Assembly: GCA_020634755.1 (NCBI GenBank)
Contig: JACKBC010000019.1
Coordinates: 51,209 to 115,208 of the forward strand
Direction of reading: 5' to 3'
From: Caldilineaceae bacterium
GTDB taxonomy: Bacteria; Chloroflexota; Anaerolineae; Caldilineales; Caldilineaceae
Length of the DNA stretch: 64,000 nucleotides
A program made the position numbers and the translations under genes. The notes under the pieces were generated by a model, which saw nothing but the letters and a program-made list of their open reading frames with translations, was not told where the DNA came from and did no database searches. Below are positions 1 through 7,003 of the stretch, in pieces (within the stretch, counting starts at the first letter, position 1; each line of letters starts with the position of its first letter).

Positions 1-1113
1 GATGACGGAGCAGATGCCTTGGCCAATAGTTTGGCCACGATTCGTCTGACGCATGTCAACACCGATACGGCGCTCATCTATCAGCAAGTGTGGGATGCCC
101 TGGACAGTAACTTCTATTATGCAAAGCCGGACCAGCAGCAGCGTATCTATGGTTCTATTCGCGGCTTGGCGGAAACATTTCAGGATCCATACACCTATTT
201 TTTGGAGCCCGAACCAAACGAGCTGGGCAACGACGATCTACAGGGCCGTTTTGGCGGCATTGGCGCACACATTGAACAGAGCGACGAAGGCTATATTCTA
301 AAGCCGCTGCACAATCAGCCGGCGGCCCAAGCGGGCATTGAGGATGGAGATCTGCTGCTGCGGGTCGATGATGAACCCATTTCGCTGGAGGTGCCAGTCG
401 ACAATGTCGTGGCATTTATTCGCGGGCCCGTGGACACCGCCGTGACGCTCTTGGTGCGCCGCGGCGACCAAGAGTTGAGTTTCTCTGTAATGCGAGCAGA
501 GATTCAGACGCCCAGCATGGATTGGCGCCTGTTGGCGCGCAGCGAACTCCCCGCCGGGCACAAAACGGCCCACATTGGCTACATCCAGCATCATCTCTTC
601 AGCGACCGCAGCCCCGAAGAGATGCGCGAGGCCATTGCCGAATTGACCGCTCAACAGGCCGACCGCTTTATTTTGGACTTGCGCGGTAATCCGGGCGGCT
701 ATGTAGATTCGGTGGTGAGCATTGCCGATTACTGGCTGGATGCAGGGCTGATCATGCTGGAGAAGCGCGCCGACGGCACGGAAAAACGCTTTGAGTCGAC
801 CACAGAAACCCTCGTGGGCAATGCGCCGCTGGTTGTGATTGTGGATGGAGCTTCGGCCAGTGCCAGCGAAATTTTGGCCGGTGCGCTGCAAGATTATAAG
901 CGCGCCACGCTGGTGGGGGAAAAGACCTTTGGCAAGGGCAGCGTACAGATTATCTTTCCGCTGGCCGATGGCAGCAGCGTGCACATTACCAACGCCATTT
1001 GGCTAACGCCGCTAGAACAAAAAATCGACAAAGTGGGGATTACGCCCGATATTGTGATTGAAACCGGGACAGATCCGCTGCCCGTGGCCATAGACACGGT
1101 CTTGGAAAAGTAA
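1..1113 (+). CDS. S41 C-terminal processing peptidase (CtpA-like), 5' truncated by window
   Basis: The reading frame is open to base 1, so the true start and probably an N-terminal membrane anchor lie upstream; the first possible start codon inside the window (TTG at 19) is in the middle of the helical N-domain. Counting from that TTG, a PDZ domain spans about residues 70-150 (GGIGAHIEQ onward) and the S41 protease domain about 175-345. The catalytic Ser-Lys dyad is visible: Ser281 in ASASASEI and Lys306 in TFGKGSVQ, 25 residues apart as in CtpA/Prc proteases. The family cleaves envelope or thylakoid proteins near their C termini. The next gene, 16 bases downstream, is a paralogue with the same architecture, so this is a tandem duplication. 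Family assignment is firm; substrate is unknown. Confidence 0.93.
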   Translation, partial: DDGADALANSLATIRLTHVNTDTALIYQQVWDALDSNFYYAKPDQQQRIYGSIRGLAETFQDPYTYFLEPEPNELGNDDLQGRFGGIGAHIEQSDEGYILKPLHNQPAAQAGIEDGDLLLRVDDEPISLEVPVDNVVAFIRGPVDTAVTLLVRRGDQELSFSVMRAEIQTPSMDWRLLARSELPAGHKTAHIGYIQHHLFSDRSPEEMREAIAELTAQQADRFILDLRGNPGGYVDSVVSIADYWLDAGLIMLEKRADGTEKRFESTTETLVGNAPLVVIVDGASASASEILAGALQDYKRATLVGEKTFGKGSVQIIFPLADGSSVHITNAIWLTPLEQKIDKVGITPDIVIETGTDPLPVAIDTVLEK

Positions 1114-1129
1114 GGCGCCACCCGCGCGG

Positions 1130-2524
1130 ATGCAGTTAACCAGGAGTTTTGTAGTTTTGGACAAATCGATAGTAGAGTCTGAGCCCTTGCTCACGGAACC
1201 TAACGGAGCAGAAGATGTGATTTTGGCGCAACCGGCTGAGGCAGAGCCCTCCGCCAAAAAGCGCACCAATTGTGGCCTGCCCATTGTAGCGGGCATCATC
1301 TTTATGCTGCTGACCTTTGTGGCGGGGCTGAGCTTGGGATTTAATCTTGGATTGTGGCGCGCAAAAGCAGAATCCACGCCGCTAGCCGTCAGTGCCACCA
1401 CATCTAACAGTGGCCAAGCCCAAGAGAGTTCAGCGTCAGCGAGCACCGTAGAAGCGCTGAACCAGCAATTTGATGTGTTTTGGGAGGCCATGAATCTGCT
1501 CTATCACGATTTTTATGGCCAAATTCCACCGCCCGACCAGATGACCTTTGGCGCCATTCAAGGCGCGGTCAATCTGCTGAACGACCCCAATACCTCTTTT
1601 TTGACGCCGGAAGAAGCGGATTTTTTCCGCAGCAACATGGAGGGCAGCTTTGAAGGCATTGGCGCGCGCGTAGAGTGGGATGCGCAGGCCGACGCCGTGC
1701 GCATTACCGAGCCATTTGAAAATCAGCCCGCCTGGAATGCTGGGTTGCGCCGCGGCGACCTGGTTGTGGCGATTGACGGCGTGCCGCTGGCCGGCTCCAA
1801 TCTTACCGAGGCGATCCAAAAAATCCGCGGTGAAAAAGGCAGCACAGTGGTGCTGAGCGTGCTTCACAACGACGCCGCGAGCGCCGTGGATATATCTGTA
1901 GTGCGAGACCGCATTGAAATTCCCACGGTGACGGCCGCCATGATGGGTGATGCGCAGGATATTGCCTATATTCGCTTGAACAGTTTTAATGAAAATGCCA
2001 GTCGGCAAGTCCGCCAGGGGCTGGAGGATTTGTTGGGCCAAAACCCGCGCGGCCTGCTCTTTGATCTGCGCGACAACTCCGGTGGGCTGCTGCGCGAAGC
2101 CGTGGCCGTGACCAGCCTGTTTATGGCAGATGGCAACGTGCTCATTGAGCGCTTTGCCGACGGCTCCGAAAAAATGTATCAGACCGAGGGCCAAGCCCTT
2201 GCGGCCACCATTCCCATGCTGGTGCTTGTCAATGGCGGGAGCGCCAGCGCCAGCGAAATTGTGGCCGGCGCGCTGCAAGATGCTGGTCGCGCCCAGCTGC
2301 TCGGTGAAACCACCTATGGCAAAGGCAGCGTACAGCTGCCCCACCGGCTCAGCAACAACGGCATTTTGCGCGTCACCATTGCGCGCTGGTTCACGCCCAA
2401 CGACCGCTCGATTGACGGCGCCGGGTTGGAACCGGATATGCGGGTCGAACTGACCGATGAGCAGCGCATTGCCGGTGACGATCCACAATTAGCGCGCGCC
2501 ATTGAATATTTTAACGAACAATAG
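1130..2524 (+). CDS. S41 C-terminal processing peptidase with N-terminal membrane anchor
   Basis: 464 residues. A cytoplasmic N-tail is followed by one transmembrane segment (about 48-70, GIIFMLLTFVAGLSLGF), a helical S41 N-domain, a PDZ domain (about 175-260, FEGIGARVEW) and the protease domain. The dyad is intact: the middle serine of GSASASEI and the lysine of TYGKGSVQ, 25 residues apart. It should process or degrade envelope proteins from the outer face of the membrane. The ATG at 1130 has no convincing ribosome-binding site; a TTG at 1157 with GGAG ten bases upstream is a good alternative and keeps all domains. It lies 16 bases behind a paralogous protease, probably in the same transcript. 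The two copies are clearly diverged, so they likely differ in substrate. Confidence 0.93.
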   Translation: MQLTRSFVVLDKSIVESEPLLTEPNGAEDVILAQPAEAEPSAKKRTNCGLPIVAGIIFMLLTFVAGLSLGFNLGLWRAKAESTPLAVSATTSNSGQAQESSASASTVEALNQQFDVFWEAMNLLYHDFYGQIPPPDQMTFGAIQGAVNLLNDPNTSFLTPEEADFFRSNMEGSFEGIGARVEWDAQADAVRITEPFENQPAWNAGLRRGDLVVAIDGVPLAGSNLTEAIQKIRGEKGSTVVLSVLHNDAASAVDISVVRDRIEIPTVTAAMMGDAQDIAYIRLNSFNENASRQVRQGLEDLLGQNPRGLLFDLRDNSGGLLREAVAVTSLFMADGNVLIERFADGSEKMYQTEGQALAATIPMLVLVNGGSASASEIVAGALQDAGRAQLLGETTYGKGSVQLPHRLSNNGILRVTIARWFTPNDRSIDGAGLEPDMRVELTDEQRIAGDDPQLARAIEYFNEQ

Positions 2525-2601
2525 AAGCGATTACTTATCACTGTACGGCTGCGACAGGGAACAACATAGCGATACAGCGATACAGCAACAAACAAACCAT
2601 T

Positions 2602-3090
2602 ATGGCAAAGATGTCTAACAACAACGGAATTCCCTCTGGCCCGCGCACAGTGGCCACCAACCGCAAAGCGCGTCACGATTACTTTATTGAAGAGACGTTT
2701 GATGCAGGCATTGTGCTGACCGGCACGGAGATCAAATCGGTGCGGGCCGGCCGCGTCAACCTGCGCGATGGCTTTGTGCTCATTCGCAATGGCGAAGCGT
2801 GGCTCATGAATGTACATATTGCCCACTACGAACACGGCAACCGCAACAATCATCCCGAAGTGCGCCAGCGCAAGCTGCTGCTGCACAAGCGCGAGATCAA
2901 CCGCATCCACGGCCAGGCCACGCAGCGCAACTGGACCATTGTGCCGCTGCGCATGTATGTGGACGCCAAGGGGCTGGCCAAAGTGGAAATTGGCCTGGCG
3001 CGCGGCAAGCACACCTACGACAAGCGGGCCACCATCAGCAAGCGCGAATCCGACCGCGATCTGCGCCGCGCGCTCAAACAATCGTATTAG
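2602..3090 (+). CDS. smpB: SsrA-binding protein SmpB
   Basis: 162 residues, the usual SmpB length. SmpB binds tmRNA and delivers it to stalled ribosomes for trans-translation. The conserved core is easy to follow: ATNRKARHDYFIEETFDAGI, GTEIKSVRAGRVNLRDG, the central HKREI region, and the basic tail YDKRATISKRESDRDLRRAL that follows the mRNA path in the ribosome. A second in-frame ATG at 2611 is an alternative start; no strong ribosome-binding site separates them. It sits 77 bases after the S41 protease and two bases before the Tgt-like gene, so smpB, the Tgt homologue and the rRNA methyltransferase form a tight cluster devoted to ribosome and RNA function. No tmRNA gene was seen in the window. 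Confidence 0.96.
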   Translation: MAKMSNNNGIPSGPRTVATNRKARHDYFIEETFDAGIVLTGTEIKSVRAGRVNLRDGFVLIRNGEAWLMNVHIAHYEHGNRNNHPEVRQRKLLLHKREINRIHGQATQRNWTIVPLRMYVDAKGLAKVEIGLARGKHTYDKRATISKRESDRDLRRALKQSY

Positions 3091-3092
3091 CA

Positions 3093-4199
3093 ATGAGTCT
3101 TTCCAGCCTGCATTTGCCGCACGGTGTTCTGCCCCTGCCCACCTTTCTGCCCGACGCCACGTTGGGCGCGGTGCGCGCCGTCGACAGCCATGATCTGGCC
3201 CAATGTGGCATACAGGGGCTGGTCATGAACACGTTCCACCTTATGCAGCATCCCGGTTCATCCACCGTGCAGGCGCTGGGTGGGCTGCATCAAATGAGCG
3301 GCTGGCCCCGCCCCATTGTGACCGATTCCGGCGGCTTTCAAGCGTATTCGCTGATTCGCCAAAACGCCAAAAATGGCGCATTGACCAAGGATGGCATTCT
3401 CTTTCGGCCCGAAGGCGCCGCCCGCAAATTTAAGCTGACGCCGGAAAAGTGCGTGCAGCTCCAAATGAGCTATGGCAGCGACGTCATCATGTGTTTGGAC
3501 GACTGCACACATGTGGACGATTCGTTGGTGGAACAGGAGCTATCGGTCCAGCGCACCATTGCCTGGGCGCGGCGTTGCAAGGCAGAATTTGAGCGGCTGG
3601 TTGAAGGCAAATCGTTGACTAAGAGCAACGAGCGCCCGCTGCTCTTTGGCGTCATCCAGGGCGGCGGTTCAAGGGCGCTGCGCCAAGAATGCGCCGAAGC
3701 GCTGCTTGCCCTGGGTTTCGATGGCTATGGCTACGGCGGCTGGCCGCTGGATGGAGACAACAATCTGGTCGTGGACATGCTTGCCTATGTGCGCAGCCTG
3801 GTGCCCGATGGCTATGCGCTGCACGCGCTGGGCATTGGGCATCCGGCCCACGTGGCCACGTGCACAGCGCTGGGCTTTACCATGTTCGACAGCGCGCTGC
3901 CCACTCGCGATGCCCGCCGCGGTCGGCTCTATTCAACCCCATTGGATCTTTCCTTGTCTACACGAAATATCCTGGCTGGTTCAGCATCCTGGTTTTCGTT
4001 TCTCTATATTGATGATAAAAAGTACATTAAATCCAACGAGCCCCTGATGGAAAGCTGCGACTGTCTGACCTGTCGCACCTACTCGCGCGGCTATTTGCGC
4101 CATCTCTTTAAAAGCAGCGATGCCGTCTTTATGCGGCTGGCCACCATTCACAACTTGCGCTTTATGGCCCGCCTTATGGAAGCGCTGGGCCGCGCCTAA
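3093..4199 (+). CDS. tRNA-guanine transglycosylase family protein with altered base pocket
   Basis: 368 residues from the ATG at 3093, two bases after the smpB stop; a longer in-frame extension back to 2799 only overlaps smpB and is rejected. Tgt exchanges guanine for a 7-deazaguanine in tRNA. Conserved: base-binding Asp78 (TDSGGFQ), Asp136 and Cys138 (LDDC), Gln189 (GVIQGG), nucleophile Asp266 (FDSALPTR), and the zinc site Cys322, Cys324, Cys327 and His353. Changed: the GGLxVGE loop of queuine enzymes reads GGWPLDG (Trp217 for Leu231, and Gly for Glu235, in Zymomonas numbering), and the nucleophile motif is FDS rather than FDC. The loop changes touch the heterocycle pocket, so the base inserted may not be preQ1. 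Catalysis is likely; substrate is uncertain. Its stop codon overlaps the next gene's ATG. Confidence 0.85.
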   Translation: MSLSSLHLPHGVLPLPTFLPDATLGAVRAVDSHDLAQCGIQGLVMNTFHLMQHPGSSTVQALGGLHQMSGWPRPIVTDSGGFQAYSLIRQNAKNGALTKDGILFRPEGAARKFKLTPEKCVQLQMSYGSDVIMCLDDCTHVDDSLVEQELSVQRTIAWARRCKAEFERLVEGKSLTKSNERPLLFGVIQGGGSRALRQECAEALLALGFDGYGYGGWPLDGDNNLVVDMLAYVRSLVPDGYALHALGIGHPAHVATCTALGFTMFDSALPTRDARRGRLYSTPLDLSLSTRNILAGSASWFSFLYIDDKKYIKSNEPLMESCDCLTCRTYSRGYLRHLFKSSDAVFMRLATIHNLRFMARLMEALGRA

Positions 4200-5044
4200 T
4201 GTGCAACGCAATGTCCACTCATCCTGCCGCATCGTCACAAATTGCGCAGCTGGTGCAAGCCGTCCAGCAAAGCAGCAAGTACGCCGCCATTACCCCCGTG
4301 CTGATTGAACAGATCGCGGCGCAGGAATTGGCCAAAGGACGCAGCCACAAAGAGGCGCTCAAGGCAACCAAAAACAAGCTGCACCAAATTGCCGGCGTCT
4401 ATTTAACCCGTCGTCCAGACTATGACGCATGGCTGGCTCAACTTGAGCAGGCGTGGCCCCATGCCCACGCGCGACAGCAAGCATGTCGCGCCCTCATGGC
4501 CAACCATGCCTCTACCAAAGAGCGGCTGCCCATCTTAGACGATTTTTACAACACCCTTTTTCGCGATCTGCCGCCCATTCACTCGCTGCAGGATCTGGCC
4601 TGTGGGCTCAATCCACTGACGCTGCCGTGGATGATGCAAAGCGGCGCATTGGCGACAGAGTGTACCTATTGGGCGCTGGATATATACGCCGATCTGGCTC
4701 TCTTCCTGCAGAGTTTTTTTGACCTGGCCCCCATCAATGGCCGCGCCACCGCCACCGACATATTACACGAACCACCCACCATACAAACCGATGTTGCGCT
4801 GCTGTTCAAAGCGGCGCCCTGCCTGGAACAGGTCGACAAACAGGCGGGCCAGCGGCTTTTGGAACAGGTACACGCGCGGGTGCTCTTTGTCTCATTTCCC
4901 GTCCACAGCCTAAGCGGTCGTCAACGCGGCATGGTGCAAAACTATACGGCTCATTTCCATGAAATGGTGCATAATCTTTCCTGGCGCGTTGAACAATTTG
5001 AATTCGACACCGAACTGGTCTTCCGCATCTGGAAATCAACTTGA
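4199..5044 (+). CDS. 16S rRNA methyltransferase, Arm/Rmt/Kgm (FmrO) family, predicted m7G1405
   Basis: 281 residues; the ATG at 4199 overlaps the preceding stop (TAATG), and ATG 4211 is an alternative. The protein follows the aminoglycoside-resistance m7G1405 methyltransferases from end to end: helical N-domain (SSKYAAITP, about 25-75, with an ALKATKNKLHQIAGVYLT helix), the hallmark HASTKERL at 103-110, SAM-binding DLACGLNPL at 132-140, acidic ALDIYAD at 159-165, LLFK at 201-204, SFPVHSLSGRQRGM at 232-245 and TELVF near the C terminus. These motifs match my recollection of RmtB/ArmA. Known members methylate N7 of G1405 in helix 44 and block 4,6-disubstituted deoxystreptamine drugs. No biosynthetic or mobile genes are nearby, and the coupling to a tRNA-modification-type gene suggests a native role. 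Activity is inferred. Confidence 0.88.
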   Translation: MCNAMSTHPAASSQIAQLVQAVQQSSKYAAITPVLIEQIAAQELAKGRSHKEALKATKNKLHQIAGVYLTRRPDYDAWLAQLEQAWPHAHARQQACRALMANHASTKERLPILDDFYNTLFRDLPPIHSLQDLACGLNPLTLPWMMQSGALATECTYWALDIYADLALFLQSFFDLAPINGRATATDILHEPPTIQTDVALLFKAAPCLEQVDKQAGQRLLEQVHARVLFVSFPVHSLSGRQRGMVQNYTAHFHEMVHNLSWRVEQFEFDTELVFRIWKST

Positions 5045-5051
5045 GTAATTT

Positions 5052-5145
5052 ATAACTCACGGTACGCAGCGCCAGCCAGTCTGCTAGAGAGAAACAAGAA
5101 CGTCGGCGAACCGACTTTCCTCCAGGCTTGCGTACCATAAGTTAT
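5052..5145. repeat. Family A palindromic repeat, long form (about 94 bp)
   Basis: The ends are near-perfect inverted repeats: ATAACTCACGGTACGCA at the left and its complement (TGCGTACCATAAGTTAT) at the right, with 3 mismatches in 17. The interior carries GTCGGCGAACCGAC. The reverse complement of 19015-19109 matches this copy almost throughout, so it is a dispersed element and not a private hairpin. Confidence 0.85.
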
Positions 5146-5220
5146 AAGATGGCAAGGCAGCACGGAGGCTGCAACAGACTCAGCCACTATGCACCTTGTC
5201 CCAATCCCTATTCATTTAGG

Positions 5221-5295
5221 CTTACGCAAGCCGCGGGGCACATTGCCAGGGCAGCTAGGTTATGCACTGCTGTCAACCCACAGGCGCGGCGTAAG
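5221..5295. repeat. Family A palindromic repeat, short form (75 bp)
   Basis: Begins CTTACGCAAGCC and ends CACAGGCGCGGCGTAAG. The same ends and the same 75-76 bp length recur at 56351-56425, 58380-58454 and 62595-62670. Confidence 0.8.
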
Positions 5296-5331
5296 TCATG
5301 TTAATCTGCACACATCCCTAGAAAGCACAGT

Positions 5332-6834
5332 ATGCCATACAGTGAACATCCCTTATTGGGTCGCGCGCGGGCCAAAATGAAGGCCGAGCGCATCATCAAT
5401 CGGACGCACCGTTTTCATGTTGAACCCACAATTGCAGAAGCGCCATCCACCGCCGTGGCCGATGGCGCCGAAACCGTTACCCACCAGCCGCCAAGCCCCG
5501 CTACGTCACTCAACAAGCGCGTTTTCCAGCTGGCCTGGCCCGTCATTAGCGAAAACTTCTTGCAGACGATGCTGGGCATTGTAGACACGCTCATGGTGGC
5601 GCAACTAGGCGCATTTGCTCTGGCCGGAGTCGGCACGGCCATCCAGATCATGTTTTTTGTAATTGCCGCGCTCAGCGCAACCTCGGTGGGCAGTTCGGTG
5701 CTGGTGGCACAGGCCGTAGGCGCCCGCAAGCTAGATGCAGCCAGCCACCTGGCCAAGCAGTCACTGGTCTGGAGCGTTATCATTTCAATCCCGCTGATTG
5801 TGTTGGGCATTTATGCCGCGCAACCGCTGATCGACATCTTCGGCATGGATGATGACGTAACCGCCATTGGCGTCGACTATTTGCGCGTGACAATGGCGAC
5901 CGTCATGGCGCTGACGCTGCTGTTGATCGGTGGCGGCGTGCTGCGCGGGGTGGGCGATTCGCGCACGCCCATGCTGGTGACCATGCTGGCCAACCTAATC
6001 AACGTGGTGCTGGATTATGGCCTGATCTTTGGCAAGCTGGGCATGCCGGAGATGGGTGCCGTGGGCAGCGCGTGGGCCACCTTTATTTCGCGCGTCATCG
6101 GGCTGGCGCTGCTGCTGTGGATGCTCTGGCGCGGGCGCGACGGCGTTTCGATCCGCGGGGCCGCGGGGTGGCTGCCCCAAATGGAGGCGGCGCGCAACAT
6201 TTTGCGCATTGGCGTGCCCGCCGCGCTGGAGCAGATGCTCATATCGGTGGGCTTTCTCTTGATGACCTTGGTGGTGGCGCGGCTGGGCGCCGAGGCCATG
6301 GCGGCGCAGCGCATTGCGCTCAACGCCATGTCGCTCTCCTTTTTGCCCGGCGTAGGTTTTGGCATTGCGGCCACGGCGCTGGTGGGGCAAAGCATTGGCG
6401 CCCGCAACCAAGCCGAAGGCAAAGCGGTGGGGCGCATCTCTACCCAGTGGGCGCTGATCTGGATGAGCGTGCTGGGGCTGGTCTTCTTCTTTATGGCCGC
6501 CGAAATCATGCGACTCTTTACAGACGAAGAACCGGTCATTGCCTTGGGGTCAGCCGGGTTGCGGCTCATTGCGCTGACACAGCCGTTCTGGGCCATCTCT
6601 ATTGTACAGGGCGGTGCGCTGCGCGGCACGGGCGACACGCGCTATCCGTTGCGCGTCAACACCGCGGGCATCTGGTGCGCCGTGCTGCTGGGCACCGCGT
6701 TCATCACGCTCTTTGGCGGTGATTTGGGGACCATCTGGACCGGCTTCCTGATCACCGGTCCCATCACCGCCTTTTTGATGTGGCGGCGTTTTACGCACTC
6801 AATCACGCAAGAAAGGCTGGTCGCTGCGGTCTAA
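5332..6834 (+). CDS. MATE family multidrug/sodium antiporter
   Basis: 500 residues. After a hydrophilic N-tail of about 60 residues, roughly twelve transmembrane helices make two homologous MatE halves; LAWPVISENFLQTMLGIVDTL starts the first and a matching repeat starts near residue 290 (GVPAALEQMLISVGFLLMTL). MATE proteins export cationic drugs or metabolites using sodium or proton gradients. The long N-tail is unusual; a start at ATG 5377 would shorten it to about 45 residues. It stands alone, preceded by two family A repeats and followed ten bases later by a strong terminator. Being next to an Arm/Rmt-type methyltransferase is suggestive of a resistance context, but the intervening repeats argue against one operon. 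Family is firm, substrate unknown. Confidence 0.93.
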   Translation: MPYSEHPLLGRARAKMKAERIINRTHRFHVEPTIAEAPSTAVADGAETVTHQPPSPATSLNKRVFQLAWPVISENFLQTMLGIVDTLMVAQLGAFALAGVGTAIQIMFFVIAALSATSVGSSVLVAQAVGARKLDAASHLAKQSLVWSVIISIPLIVLGIYAAQPLIDIFGMDDDVTAIGVDYLRVTMATVMALTLLLIGGGVLRGVGDSRTPMLVTMLANLINVVLDYGLIFGKLGMPEMGAVGSAWATFISRVIGLALLLWMLWRGRDGVSIRGAAGWLPQMEAARNILRIGVPAALEQMLISVGFLLMTLVVARLGAEAMAAQRIALNAMSLSFLPGVGFGIAATALVGQSIGARNQAEGKAVGRISTQWALIWMSVLGLVFFFMAAEIMRLFTDEEPVIALGSAGLRLIALTQPFWAISIVQGGALRGTGDTRYPLRVNTAGIWCAVLLGTAFITLFGGDLGTIWTGFLITGPITAFLMWRRFTHSITQERLVAAV

Positions 6835-6843
6835 TGGTAAAAC

Positions 6844-6877
6844 AATCCCGGAATCTTGGGGAGATTCCGGGATTTTT
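6844..6877 (+). terminator. Rho-independent terminator after MATE gene
   Basis: A perfect 12-bp stem AATCCCGGAATC / GATTCCGGGATT with a 7-base loop is followed by TTTTTAT. It sits ten bases after the MATE stop codon. Confidence 0.9.
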
Positions 6878-7003
6878 ATCATGTTCACCGAAGGCACTAT
6901 ATAGCCAATCGAGAACTGAGCGTATCGAAGGCCGGTGCTCCCTTCGCCACGCACAGGGAACACCTGGATGGTTGCTACCGAAACACCAATTGACCTACAC
7001 CAC

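Larger units (their letters stand above)
5045..5331. other. Intergenic region holding two family A repeats
   Basis: Between the rRNA methyltransferase and the MATE gene there is no supported ORF. The gap is almost filled by one long family A element (5052-5145) and one short family A element (5221-5295), described separately. No clear promoter was recognised for the MATE gene. Confidence 0.6.

Noticed and set aside
1436..2488. 350-codon open frame on the minus strand opposite the second S41 protease
   Set aside because: It mirrors a GC-rich gene, has no recognisable domain and overlaps a certain protease completely.
2799..3092. N-terminal extension of the Tgt-like gene
   Set aside because: It overlaps smpB in another frame; family alignment begins at the ATG at 3093.
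3093..4199. DpdA-type DNA 7-deazaguanine transglycosylase
   Set aside because: The protein has standard Tgt length and zinc site, and no dpd or preQ0 genes are nearby; retained only as a remote alternative.
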